Of a DNA stretch of 64,000 nt, positions 53,701-64,000 are shown piece by piece. A program made the translations under genes and the position numbers. The stretch comes from Massospora cicadina. Taxonomy: Eukaryota; Entomophthoromycota; Entomophthoromycetes; Entomophthorales; Entomophthoraceae. The DNA is taken from assembly GCA_022478985.1 (NCBI GenBank), contig JAKSZP010004177.1, positions 1 to 64,000 of the forward strand, read 5' to 3'. The stretch's first letter is position 1. Each line of letters begins with the position of its first letter. The notes under the pieces are model-generated. The model did no database searches and was not told the DNA's origin. It saw nothing but the letters and a program-made list of their open reading frames with translations.

Positions 53701-56115
53701 ATGATGAGTCCACATCCATTCCGACTCAACTTAATAGGATTCCAGGCGCGGTATGTTAAAGAAGCTCAAGAGGATTCTAACCCTGAACTGACATTATTCA
53801 CTGTTACTAAACCAGGGGATAATGAAGCTATGATTTTTTGCAAATTGAGAATTGCCCTGAGCTGATGACCAATCAACAAGGATGCTCCACAATGTGACCC
53901 CTCAGCAACTGAAATTATAAAAGAATGGCTGTTGCACGGGTATCATCTATACAATGATGAGACTGGGGAAAATGCCCTGAGTTTATTCTATAACCAACGC
54001 GATCAAGAAAGTTGATATGCGCTGTATATGTCTTATTTAGACGTGACTACTACGGGGTTAGCTCGCCACCTTGGTACCCACAGAATTGAGGAATACTTAG
54101 TCACTTATGTACAACCTTCAATTCGCCAGCTACTGTATGTGCTGGCTCATCATAATATTGAAATTGGAGATATATTACAGTTCACACAAGCACAGCAGCA
54201 TGATACCCGCCTTCTGCTTGACCTCCTTGATCATTTGTTTTTGGAAATACAAGGGGCGCTGGAATAGATGGAACATTGCGTTGGGGACATCCGCCGTCGA
54301 TTGGATGTTCTGGTACCACAGTTATATTCATAATTACCTCAAGTAATAAGGGAACTGCTGGACCAGCATAGCCTATTGGCAGAATGAATTCGGGATGTAA
54401 CAACCTTGATGAATAATACCAAGCACTTTATGATGGAGCTTGCTAAATGAGCGGAAGCTCTTGAAGCTGAGATTGCCCAGTTCAAGTAAAATTGACCCTG
54501 ATGGAACAACAAGTGGCGACCCAAGTTGGTTCTCTATTGACCGAAGTAAACCAACTTTGTATCAAATGGAACACTCAGCAAACGACAGATAACGCGCTTA
54601 TCCTTCAGTCAACGTCTTCTGAGTATCTCCAGCTTATTTGTCAAGTTACACAACTGGAAGTTATTAGCCAGGCTGAGCGCCAACGAGCCTTCCCTCTTCC
54701 AATTAGTGAGACAAGAGAGTATGCAGACATGCAAGGGTGGCTTGATACTCTTCAACGGGCCAATGATGAATTGGTATGGGAACAATCCTACCTTGTCAGC
54801 CAAGTAAATTTCACCAACCAACAAGAAGAAAAGCAAGTTGACAGCAAACCTGCTTGCACCATATAATCAAAGAAGTTCTTTTGAGAGTACAAGCTCTGGA
54901 ACAGCAACTGAACGAAGAAAGGGGAGTTCGCCAGAAATTGCAACAACAGTATGAAACGCTGCAACAGGAATTTCAGGATGGGCGGTGTAAATGTTATTCC
55001 ATTAAAATTGGAGCAGTTGATCAATGAACAGTTCGCGGAGCATACTGGAGATGGGGGAATGGGGCAGTTAGTGGTAACTTAAGGGAAGAATGTTATGGAT
55101 TGTAAAATTAATATCCATTGAGTGGTAAGGTGGACCCCCCATGTGACACTACTTCTCCCGATTCCTTTTTGATGAGTTCAAATTCATCCGCCAGCTGTAT
55201 GATAATACATCAAGTAATGTTTCCCCTAGTCACTCTGACAACAATTCGCCTACCTCTTGCAGTAGGAACCTAGAGAAAAGCAAATTCAGTCATATTGAAA
55301 AATTACCTCCTTTCAGTTGTGACAGGAACCTACATGGGTACTTTAAGCGTTTTGAATTTTCTGTGGAAGGAGCTACAGATCAAATGAAAAGCAAAATTGT
55401 TGCTGTAGGCTTGGATGAGGAAAGAGCTGATCATGTGACCTGCTATCTTCCCAACAGCTCGGTATCTTATTCACAAGTAAAAGTGATTTGTCATCCAGCT
55501 GTTCGGGGGCACTACCAAGATGTCTCAATAAATAGCCAACTTTATGACTATACAGTTTTACCAAAATGAGACTCTATCAGAATGAGTTGAGTGGTTTTAG
55601 GCGGAAGCACATGTTCTACTTGGAGCTAATATTTTAACCACTTAAGATGTAGGTATAGTGATGATGGCGGCTGTCAAAACATATTGGGAGCTATCTAATG
55701 CTATGCCCCATGTGTTGGATGGGGAAACCAGACTTATTCAAATCATGAATGCCTTATGTCAGCTCTCCACCACAAACAGCGCCCCAAACGTAGCCCAAAA
55801 AATCGCTGTTGCCCCTGCTCCAACCCTTGCGGAATATAGGCTGCAGCGACAGGGTTATCAGCCACTGGAAAGTATTCATCCCTCACATGAGTCAATAGAC
55901 CCTTTCCAGCCCAGGTACACTTCACCAGTTTGTCCACAACCTTGGAACCTTACCGGCAATATTAGACCTGGTTCTTCCACCCCAAACTATATACGCGCAC
56001 CTTTTATGAACACTTGCTTCCAGTGCAGACAAAGAGGGCATTATGCAGCCAATTTCCCTAGCCAACCACATGTTTATGCAATGCCAACTAATATAATTGA
56101 GCAGGGAAAAGTTTG
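53701..56115 (+). pseudogene. gag of C
   Basis: ATG 53701 (MMSPHPFRLN) continues in one frame past TGA stops at about 53862 and 54013 to 54267. Alpha-helical, Gln/Leu-rich central region (54028-54960; e.g. LDLLDHLFLEIQGALE), probably coiled coil. Capsid-like part 55300-55560 (GNLHGYFKRFEFSVEGATDQ in pieces). Open 55658-56116 ends with the knuckle TCFQCRQRGHYAANF, where the last Cys is Phe. A Pro-rich linker precedes it. Confidence 0.82.
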
Positions 56116-56470
56116 AGTGGAGTAGAGATAGGACGCTCTATCTCTGCTAAGTCCAAATCACTTGTCCTCAACAATCCCCAAATGTCTTTTTGGGTAAAAT
56201 TGAACCTCAACCAGATGATTTGTTATACCAGCCTTTCGTTGAATACCCCTGCTTCCGCTTCCATGAGTAAAGGATCACCCCATTGGGCTGAGCTTTGCCA
56301 AGACGTGCAGAAGCCCTATGCGTGGCAGATCCTGGAACAGACTGGCACCAACAACGCGGATCTCTTGACAAACATCGCCTCTTTAGTAGGGGTTAACTTA
56401 CCCATTCCAGTGGAGAAAATCACTGAAGAGTATTTCAGTTCAGCAAGGGCATTTCCTCCTTTTTGAGTAG
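56116..56470 (+). pseudogene. gag-protease linker of C
   Basis: Open 56113-56466, reading e.g. DVQKPYAWQILEQTGTNNAD and ITEEYFSSARAFPPF. D has no closely similar segment that I can read. No known domain; presumably part of the polyprotein between nucleocapsid and protease. Confidence 0.5.
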
Positions 56471-56942
56471 CACAAAGCCCTTGAACGTACAAGTAATAAA
56501 CACCGGTGATTCTTCTTACCTGGAATGTACTTATTGTGACATAGACGTTCAGAACACAAAAATCCGCGCTATCATAGACATGGGAGCACCTGTTAACATA
56601 GTCTCCACTCAGTTGGTGGCTAAACTTATGTTGAAACTGGATGTGGACCATCGAGTAGTATATGGGACCTTGGGAACGCACAGCACTGTGTCGAAAGGAG
56701 CATATAGTGCGTTGCCTCTACAATTTGGGTCAGTCCAGGTGTCCTCTCTGGCGGTGGTTTTGCCAAATAACCACTACAATATGTTAATCAGTGCAGCTTT
56801 TATGAGGAAATTTGGCGTTGTGATAAATATGGCAGAAGAAACCCTTACCATGTTCGGCCAACAAATCCCAGTATATTTTTTCCTCTGGTGGAATCCAAAC
56901 GGATCCAGTCCACTCTGGAAAGGTCAATCTAGCTTGCAGTGA
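56463..56942 (+). pseudogene. protease of C
   Basis: 159 open codons: IRAIIDMGAPVNIVSTQLV (D-T-G-A changed to D-M-G-A), VVYGTLGTHSTVSKGAYSAL, VVLPNNHYNMLISAAF, EETLTMFGQQIPVYF. The fold blocks are all present; the active-site Thr is Met. Confidence 0.85.
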
Positions 56943-56949
56943 TGGAGTG

Positions 56950-57380
56950 ATTCCTGTTCATTATCAGTGACTAAGTCGGCGGACTAGGATCCTCCCCAAT
57001 CAGATATATGAGTACAAAGGAATCCCGCTTCAAGCAACGCGAGCTTTAAGCCTACTGTCTTGATACCAGAATATAGTGGGGATTGGGCTGGAAATCGATA
57101 TCCCTAAGGGGCTGTATGGAGAAATTATGGCGCCTCACCAGTGCTATTGGATCAAAACACATGTGACTCCAGGATTACTGCTGCCTGGGAATGGGGAGGT
57201 GAAAGTGCTGCTAGCAAATCTACAGAAGAAGAAAATAATGATCCAGCGGCACCAAGTGGTGGCTTACCTACACTTTGTCCCTATAGAAGAGGTTCGTTGT
57301 ATTCATGATTTTGGCTCATGGGAGGACCTCAGATTACTGGCTCACTCCTCGTTCAGCATAATGACCATGGTTCCATGGGA
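56950..57380 (+). pseudogene. dUTPase-like domain of C
   Basis: A start block ILPNQIYEYKGIPLQATRAL, then (57076 onward) IGLEIDIPKGLYGEIMAPHQ, THVTPGLLLPGNGEVKVLLA, RHQVVAYLHFVPIEEV and HDFGSWEDLRL. I-P-K-G-L-Y-G and G-E-V-K-V are very close to canonical dUTPase; the G-V-I-D Asp is Leu and the R-S-G motif reads P-H-Q. Same place as in A and B. Confidence 0.65.
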
Positions 57381-57479
57381 AGTGCTCACGGGATTATCAG
57401 CGGAACAACAAGATAAGGTTATGACATTATTTGAAAAGTATTGGGATATTTTTGCAAATGATGATCATGACCTGGGGTA

Positions 57480-58180
57480 AGCTCAAGGGGTAGTACATCA
57501 GATAGATACGGGGGATTACCCTCCTATTTGTTCACAACCTATTAGGCGTTCAAAAGCAGTGGAAGAGGTTGTCTCCGATGAAGTGGATAAACTTATCAAG
57601 CAAGTAATGCTAGAGCCGTCAAACAATCCATGGGCGTCACCTGTGCTCATTGTAAAGAAGAAAGATGTCACAAATTGAGTGGTTACTGACTATCAAAAAC
57701 TCAATGCTGAAAAGAAGAAGGATTCCTACCCTCTTCTGCGGATTGATGATGCATTAGAGTATTTGGGCGGGGCAAACTTTTTTTGCCATGGATCCGATCT
57801 TGGTATACTGGTAGATAGAGTTGCCATTAGTGGAACAAGAGAAGATTGCGATCATCACCTCAAGAGGGTTGTTCCAGCTGACTTGCAAGTTGCAAGGGTT
57901 GTGTAACACCCCAGCTACGTTTCAGCGGGCCATGGATACAATTTTAGTTGATTTAAAGCTGTCCTGCGTTCTCGTTTACCTTGATGGCAATAATGTGTTT
58001 TTGCGGATGTTTACAGAGCACCTGGCCCACTTGGAGCAAGTGTTTCAGCGCCTTGCTTCTACCAATATCAAAATTAAGCCACAAAAGTGTCATTACTTTA
58101 AAGAGCAATTGGAATACCTTGGGTTTTCAAGAATTCAAATGGGCTTAAACTGCAAATGGCTAATGTGGACGCAATAGGCA
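57480..58180 (+). pseudogene. reverse transcriptase of C
   Basis: SNNPWASPVLIVKKKD, VVTDYQKLNAEKKKDSYPL, GLCNTPATFQRAMDTIL, LVYLDGNNVFLRMFTEHL (YLDD changed to YLDG) and KPQKCHYFKEQLEYLGF. The second catalytic Asp is lost. A frameshift separates 57679-57906 from 57821-58177. Confidence 0.9.
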
Positions 58181-58199
58181 AGATGACTTGGATAGGGAA

Positions 58200-58790
58200 T
58201 AAACGGGAATTTTAGGTGTTTCTGGGAATATTTGGGTACTACTGACGGTTCATTCCCAATTTCAGCTGCATTGGGGCCCCGCTTTTAAAGTTATTAAAGT
58301 AAAATGCTTCTTTCAAACTGGACGGAACAATGTCAGAATGCTTTTGATGTATTGCATACCGCGTTAGCAAGCGCACCCATTCTGCAATATCCCAACTTTG
58401 ATAAACAGTTTTTAGTACAAAATGACGCACCCTTGCTGATATTGGGGCAGTATTATCTCAGAAGGATGATGATGGCGTGGAACATCCTGTCACATTCTGT
58501 AGTCAAAGTTTGAACTGTCACAAACAAAACTACACTATAACTGAGAAGGAGTTTCTAGCTGTGATCTACGCTTACAAACAGTTTCAAGTATATCTGCATG
58601 GGGTGAGTTTCCAAGTAGTGACGGATCACGCCTCCTTGAGCTGGCTACAGAATCTTCATGAACCGGAAGGATGGCTCACAAGTTGGGCTCTGAAGCTGCA
58701 AGCATATGATTTCAAGATTTTACATCGACCAGGAGCAAAACATCAAAGTGCGGATTTTCTTTCTTGATTGCCCAAAGTTGCTATCATGGC
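58200..58790 (+). pseudogene. RNase H of C
   Basis: WTEQCQNAFDVLHTALASAP, NFDKQFLVQNDAP (first Asp), HPVTFCSQSLNCHKQNYTIT, EKEFLAVIYAYKQF (Glu), VVTDHASLSWLQNL (Asp), ending HRPGAKHQSADFLS (last Asp). All four acidic positions can be found. One stop after 58513. Confidence 0.88.
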
Positions 58791-59995
58791 AGAGCTAGCT
58801 GGTATAACATATGAAAAGATGGTGGCGAACAAATACCAGGATGAGCCACTGCAGGTGATCAAGGTGTTAGATGGACTTTGGGAGAATACATTTGTACAAG
58901 GGGAAGAATTATACAAGCGGATTAGAGACTTGACAATGAATTTTCCTAAGCCTTTGGCTAGACCCTCGATAATTATGGATGCTCATTGGCCTGTAGGTCA
59001 TGGAGGATTGTGGAAAACGCTAGAGTTTTTGCAACACTGATACTTCTGGGAAAGCATGCATTATGACGTATTCAAAATGGTTAGCTGTTGCCATCAGTGT
59101 CAATTGGAAAACCTTTCCAAAAAGAAACCACCTACCAACTAGTGAAACACCAGTTCGCCTGACACACCGTTTCCATTAATGTAGTGGGACCTCTGCCAAC
59201 TAGTGCAATTAGTAAAAGTATATAATTGTCGCCATTGATCATTTAACCTGATGGATGGAGACCAGGGCTATTAGTGACTTGGGTGCGGTCACCACTGCCA
59301 AGTTTATTATGGGATGTGCTATAAAGCAGCACGGCTGCCCGCAGTTCATTCTGATGGACAATGGAACCAACTTCACTTCGCATATCCTGCCAAAGTTAAA
59401 TGAGTTGTTGGCAATTTGCGGGGTTTTGACCACCCCCTATCATCCAGAATTAAATGGGATGGTGGAGCAAGTCAATGGAACCCTAGTGAATATACTCCTA
59501 AAATTGATAATGGACTGGCCCTCAGATTAGAGTGCCCTTCTACCTACTGCTGTGTTCGCTTATAACATCAGCTATCATTCTGCCACTGGTAAGAGTCCAA
59601 TTCAACTGCTGTATGGTTGACATCCAGCTCTGCCTGCCTTGCTATATTCGTTTGTAGAGGACACTGGGGGTAATTGCTCAGGAATATTTGAATCAACTCA
59701 TGGATACATTAATCAAGTTATAAATGGAAGCCTACTCCACCAGTTTGTCTAAGAAGATACATGATCAGGTGGCCGACCAGAAGTGTAGGAGCGGACTTTC
59801 ATTGTTTGCTGTGGGGAACTATGTTTCATTCCATGATCAGCATTGATTCAGAAGAAAAGATAAGCTCTCTGACATTTGGGTTGGCCCATTTAAGGTTATT
59901 GAGAAGACAGGCATGGATGTATACACAATTAAGGAATCAGCTGGGGGTCAGATTATCAACTGAGTCAACGCAAAAATTCCTTTGAGAATATAAAC
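58791..59995 (+). pseudogene. integrase of C
   Basis: The zinc-binding N-terminus is around 58985-59110 (DAHWPVGHGGLWKTLEFLQH, CCHQCQLEN). The core 59255-59530 reads GCPQFILMDNGTNFTSHILP (second Asp), ELNGMVEQVNGTLVNILLK (Glu). At 59570 YHSATGKSPIQLLYG. The C-terminus reads RRKDKLSDIWVGPFKVIEKT and IKESAGGQIIN, a GPY/F module. No chromodomain. Confidence 0.88.
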
Positions 59996-60017
59996 ATTTA
60001 GAGCCTATTGTCCAGTC

Positions 60018-60029
60018 AAAGGGGGGTAA
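60018..60029 (+). promoter_or_regulatory. Polypurine tract of C
   Basis: AAAGGGGGGTAA immediately before TGTTAGG of the 3' LTR. Confidence 0.82.
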
Positions 60030-60503
60030 TGTTAGGAAGTTGATATGACTGGATGATATGATGATCAGATTGGTGGATTGGAGGGGGATCGAGATGAGTC
60101 TCGAGATTTACAAAAAAGGGATACATGAAATATAACTGAGCGAAATGAGGCATTTGGAAAATTGAGAGGATTTTTGCTGAGATTTGATATGAATGAGAGT
60201 AATTAAAAAAGGGAAGAAGAATAGAAGATCACCAAGCTGAGCATCTGGCTGGGGAACCAAGGTATAAAGAGTCTCATGGAAGATTAAAGGGGATAGTTTT
60301 TTATGAGAAAAGAGAGTTCGCAGATAAGTCTGCGAGTTATATTAAAATAAAGGTTGAATTAAGGGGCAATAGCTCCATACATATTTTATTGAGTTTTAGT
60401 AATAAGTCAGCAATCCTCATATCGTCTGATTTGGTTGCTCAGTGGCTCAAACCCTGTGCAAAACCAACACGGCGGAATTGAGCCCAAATGCCAAGACTTA
60501 ACA
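60030..60503 (+). repeat. 3' LTR of C
   Basis: 474 bp, starts TGTTAGGAAGTTG and ends CTTAACA. The LINE-4 sequence continues at 60504. Confidence 0.92.
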
Positions 60504-61586
60504 GATATCTAAAACCCAAGATGCTTGAGCGCTGGAGGCAGTTATCCAGGATTAAACCAGGGTCAGTAACGACGCCCTTAATTCTCTAAAGCTTAAATCA
60601 TTCTTTTTAGCTGGTACCAAGTTTGCTGGTCACCAGTAACCCATAGTCGGCCTGCGCCAGCAGCTTGCTCTCTGGTTTGCTTTCCCCAGCCATCCCAACC
60701 GCCCTGCTTGTGCTCCCTTTCGTGCTAAGACCCTTTTTGGTCCAGTGCGTCATTTGGGAGTGTGGCTGGAGATGGGAGAATACAACTAATCAGTAATGGA
60801 GCACCACATCCACAAAATGTCACAAAGCGCATTGCTTCCCTAAGATCACGCCAGACTACCCTCCCAGGTCGTATGGTGCTTGCCAACTCTATGCTCCTGT
60901 CAAAGGTCTGGTTTATGGCCCACGCCATCGCCTTTTCCCCTCTCTCCTCATACTCTTTATATGCCCTCCTTCAAGGATGGCTTTGGTTAGGCCGCCCTCC
61001 ACCTGTGCGCCTGGATGTCATGTTTGGCCCTCATCACAGTGGTGGTATGGGCCTGCTCAACTTAGAGGCCCATGCCACCAAATTATTTGGCACCTGAATT
61101 GCTACAGTCATCAACCCCATACTACCAGTCCAACACATTTCATGTGTGGCCCACTCCAACTTTTCCAGTTCCCTTGGCCTCCACAACTTCACCCACCCCC
61201 ATTCTCTTCTTAAAAATCTAGCCACTCATTTCTCTGCCACAGGTCTGCATGAGACGTCACCCAACTTCAAATGAATTCTCTTCTTCATGTGGAGCGCTGA
61301 GTGGAGAATCAGCATCAGTGGCTACACCGCCAAGAAGGGTCGCCCTACTCCCCGTTTCAAACAAGAAGTCCGTGGGCAAACCATTTTAAACAGCCTGGTA
61401 CCCCAATGTCCCTCCCAAATTTCCCGTGTGGACTACCTTGACAAGCTAGACATCCCATACACTCTGGAGACCCAGAAGGACATTTGGCGGTACAAACACC
61501 ATCCTCTTTTACAACCCCAAATCGCCCCCATATGTGGAGATGCCTGAGAAAAGTGTACCGCACAGCTGAGAGGTCCAATTCCTCTC
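60504..61586 (+). pseudogene. LINE-4 ORF2, part after the RT catalytic box
   Basis: It resumes with SKTQDA-like text and the post-catalytic region: HLGVWLEMG, VTKRIASLRSRQTTLPGRMV, LANSMLLSKVWFMAHAIAF, LQGWLWLGRPPPVRLDVMFG and MWSAEWRISISGYTAKKGRP. It parallels LINE-1 10700-11770. Cut by E1 at 61586. Confidence 0.88.
61576..61586 (+). repeat. Target-site duplication, left, of E1
   Basis: CAATTCCTCTC here against CAATGCCTCTC at 63503-63513; one mismatch in 11. The LINE sequence resumes properly after the right copy. Confidence 0.75.
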
Positions 61587-63502
61587 TTTTTTAGTACTAG
61601 TGGTGCCCAACCCTAAAGGGGGAGCCACCACGCATCTTCATTTTCAAATTGGCAAAAAAGGGATTGCCATAAATTAAATAAATCCTAATATAGCCCTTTA
61701 GGTTATCAACTTAGGAAGCCATATCAGATGGCGAGCAGGCTTTGGGGAAACTTTTGTCCAGAGCCCGCTTTAGCTGGTGGACCATGGAAGACAGCATTGA
61801 GGTGGGAGCATCAGCGACATGGGGCATAAGGAGGTATAGTTGGGGGTTTTCTATATTAATAAGGCTGGCGGTGTCCATCGCCTCAACATATTGAGCAAGT
61901 TGTTGCTCAACAAAAATGATGAGAGCCGGCACACAAGTATATGACTTGATTTGCTGGTGGGTTTTGGGATAATTATGGTCAAAAAGAGAAGTTTTTGCTG
62001 CATCAATGCAAGCGCAGCTCGCACCAAAAGCAATCTTCTAGATTTTGTACTTTGCATCTTCCTCAAAATCATGAGGAAAATTGGGGATAGGAATACCCTT
62101 GACAAGGGGCTCCATTGCCCCATGGAGTTGTTGACAGGGGAGGGTGTTGGCCGGGGCAGCTGCAGCACAATTGCTATATTGTTAATATTTTTATTAATGG
62201 GAAACCCATTTTTGGACAAAAACGGTGGGAACGCAATTTGGGAGGGTCAACAAAGAACTCCTCCAAAGCAAAATCAGGTTTCACGTGGCATGGCCGTCCA
62301 TCCTCCTCAATCCATTTGAGAGCCTCAAATGGATTGGATTTGCCCAGTGCTGGACCAGAAACAGGATTTGGGGCTGTGGCCAAAAGCTGATTGGCTATAT
62401 GCTGTTGACCATTGCAGCTCAGCTGAAACTAATTCAGCCATTGTCTCAGGATTCCGTAATATGGTTAAATTTTTTAAAAGTTTTATATTTTCATAAATTT
62501 TGATTGGCCTCAACTTTGGAAGCAGCGCCAGAATTCCCCAACATTGGGGGTGGGAACCGAGCCCAATTTGAAAAATTGGGGTGAGGCAGCCACCAGGGCG
62601 GCGCCTGAGCCCTGAGTGGCAGATGCGGAGGAAGCAGTAACATAGGGGAACTTGCGCTTTGAGTGGTCAAGCTCAAAGAACAAGGGGCAAATGGCGCAGC
62701 CATTTTTGATGCACAACCAGAATGGGTGATCAGGTGTGGATCTGATAATAGTGAATGGGGGAATTGTGAGATGAGAGTTGCAATGAAATGGGAAGATTGT
62801 TGCAAAGGTGCAAGGCCCTGCCAACCAATCCTCCCCATTGGGAGCCACAAACTGCAACATGGGGTCTGCGCCGTAAATGGCTAAACCCTCCATGAGCTCA
62901 TGGCGGAGGCATTTGGGGGAAAGGAAAGAGGGCAAACTGGTGACTGGATCGCCAAAGTGGCCTCATATGGGAACCAGGTGCGAACAGTGGGCAAAGGAAT
63001 TTATAAAAATTAATGGTAGCTTGGCTGCTGCTGCTGCATCAGCTTCAGAGTGGAAGCCGAGGTCATAGTACCCCTTAAAGAGGCAGAAGTCAATATAGTT
63101 AGCTTATTTGAAAACTGCCATGGCCATCTCAATGATGGCCGCGCTTGCATATGGGAAGATATTCCCATATTTAACCCAGAGGCTGAAATGCAAATTGCTC
63201 TTTGGGAGCACCAAAGGGCTCCAGAGCACTGCATGAGAGCTGGCAAGGGGTGGGCCAAGTCCTGGGGGGATATAATGCCCAGTAGCGTTGGGAGGGCTAG
63301 CAGAGCAAGCCTGGGCGCGCTTTGGTGGGGGCTGAAAGATGCTAGATGGCGGCACACCACCACCCCAAGCTGGGGCAGCAGGCATCGATTGCATTGACAT
63401 TGGTAAGTTTTGGTTCAATTGAGCAGTTATTTTTGATCTCTTGTTTTAAAAATCCGAATTTTACTTCGATTTGGGTATCAAAGCAAAAGAAAGATCCTGG
63501 TA
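61587..63502 (-). mobile_element. Retroposon E1: ORF1-only element, 1.9 kb, poly-A
   Basis: Minus strand; the 3' end carries CTAGTACTAAAAAA. One long coding region broken by shifts fills it; I find no endonuclease, RT or LTR. Coding similarity to LINE ORF1 (see next entry) and poly-A suggest a defective or parasitic derivative of a LINE family not otherwise seen here. A second copy is at 17271-17826 and its 3' tip is at 13479-13492. Confidence 0.75.
61711..63418 (-). pseudogene. E1 ORF1-like protein
   Basis: Start MNQNLPMSMQSMPAAPAW at 63418, then a Pro/Ala/Ser-rich N-terminus. Next NLHFSLWVKYGNIFPYASA, FKGYYDLGFHSEADAAAAA (compare LINE ORF1 SRGWLDLGFKSKIAADKAA), CLRHELMEGLAIYGADPML (compare ILEQHLKDGLAIYGEIQSF), and CIKNGCAICPLFFELDH in the knuckle position (compare PICTHCDAFSHKVHAC). 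The C-terminal part, 62219-61711, ends KACSPSDMAS and has no match that I know. Frame changes occur at about 63100, 62940 and 62490. By similarity, an RNA-binding LINE ORF1 protein. Confidence 0.65.
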
Positions 63503-64000
63503 CAATGCCTCTCAATCTTCATGCGTTGTATGTGGTCAATATTGATCTTTAGTCCATCACTTGGAAGATTGCCTGCCATCACTGGTTTTTTGTGAGATGT
63601 TATGCGCTTCTTTTTGCCAGGAGAGTGAGCAGGCTTTCAGCTTGTCCAAAAACGTCTTCGCCTTTTCCATGTTCTCCCCTATTTACCCATCGCTCTGCGC
63701 CTTAATTGTTGCAATAGCGCTATGGACAATATACAATTTTCCTTGATGCAATATCTGAAACTATCCCAACCTTACGTGAAGCTGTGTATCGCGCCCATTC
63801 CCACCTTACAGATACTTTTTTAGCTTAGTTGTTTGTCCGCCTGCCATCCCTCCAATGCCAGTTGGTGTCATTTGGTTTCTCATCAGGTTCTTCTCATTAG
63901 ATACTTTCCTTCATTAGTGTTCAGTTTTGAATCAAGCATCCCCTTTCACTCCCCCTATTCCTTTCACTGGCAGTCCCGCTGGCAACAGGAGATATCTATG
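63503..64000 (+). pseudogene. LINE-4 ORF2, C-terminal part, continues past window
   Basis: SNASQSSCVVCGQY-equivalent text in which the zinc motif is readable in pieces (CVVNIDL, HHLEDCLPS), then KNVFAFSMFSPIYPSLCAL matching LINE-1 RDMFASSMASPSHPPS. The last bases (CCCGCTGGCAACAGGAGAT) match LINE-1 at 12240-12258, about 130 bp before its end. Confidence 0.82.

Larger units (their letters stand above)
53156..60503 (+). mobile_element. Gypsy element C, 7.35 kb, complete outline
   Basis: LTRs 53156-53634 and 60030-60503, PBS, gag, protease, dUTPase-like, RT, RNase H, integrase and polypurine tract, all +. It lacks a chromodomain and belongs with A and B. It inserted into LINE-4 RT. All domains are long-open in parts, making this the best template for the family's domain order, but stops and frameshifts occur throughout. 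Confidence 0.92.

Noticed and set aside
1..64000. Host protein-coding genes, rRNA, or introns
   Set aside because: I found no open frame outside transposon remnants with recognisable cellular similarity, and no convincing splice-linked exons; absence cannot be proven without a search.

Overview
The window is a eukaryotic repeat graveyard. I find no intact host gene, no rRNA or functional tRNA gene, and nothing prokaryotic. Nearly everything is retrotransposon at different stages of decay. The Ty3/gypsy polyproteins (one lineage with a chromodomain, one without), the L1-like LINE whose ORF2 has an N-terminal endonuclease and a C-terminal zinc finger, and the CpG-biased decay best fit a repeat-rich fungus. 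That assignment is inference; the sequence alone does not settle the host.

Layout. 1-4.2 kb: a decayed chromodomain gypsy element (G0), with an antisense solo LTR of family C inside its integrase. 4.2-7.1 and 12.4-13.2 kb: two further partial copies of the same family (G1, G2) arranged head to tail. 7,097-12,373: a full-length 5.28 kb LINE (LINE-1) with 17-bp target duplications. 13.43-13.51 kb: a retroposon insertion made of 34 A residues plus 14 nt of element. 13.6-14.6 kb: a gypsy integrase relic. 15.4-16.0 kb: a minus-strand gypsy RT relic. 17.27-17.83 kb: an ORF1-only retroposon (E2), broken by the insertion of gypsy element B.

Element B spans 17,827 to at least 49,622 and has been split repeatedly. 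Gypsy A (17,956-28,563, 1.14 kb LTRs, TSD CCAAG) sits in its 5' LTR and itself carries a SINE (26,290-26,588, minus) and a long antisense open region. Element D (32,412-47,759, minus strand, TSD AAGAC) sits in its RNase H. LINE-4 starts inside its 3' LTR at about 49,623 and runs off the window; it is split in turn by gypsy C (53,156-60,503) and ORF1-only retroposon E1 (61,587-63,502).

The most unusual object is D. It has only gag and protease between its LTRs, and each LTR is about 6.1 kb because the same full-length LINE lies at the same position with the same target duplication in both. The simplest reading is that a LINE inserted into the U3 of a parent element and was then copied into both LTRs by LTR-type reverse transcription, giving a hybrid gag-pro plus LINE transposon. 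Second, gypsy elements A, B and C all carry a dUTPase-like domain between protease and RT, and in all three the catalytic aspartate motif is lost. Third, A, B, C and D share one unusual primer-binding site (TGGTGCTCACTACAGGG), consistent with one priming tRNA and with cross-mobilisation of D by its relatives.

Boundaries given with a stated TSD are exact to within a few bases; domain boundaries in decayed elements are approximate. Coding entries are labelled pseudogene because all contain stops or frameshifts.
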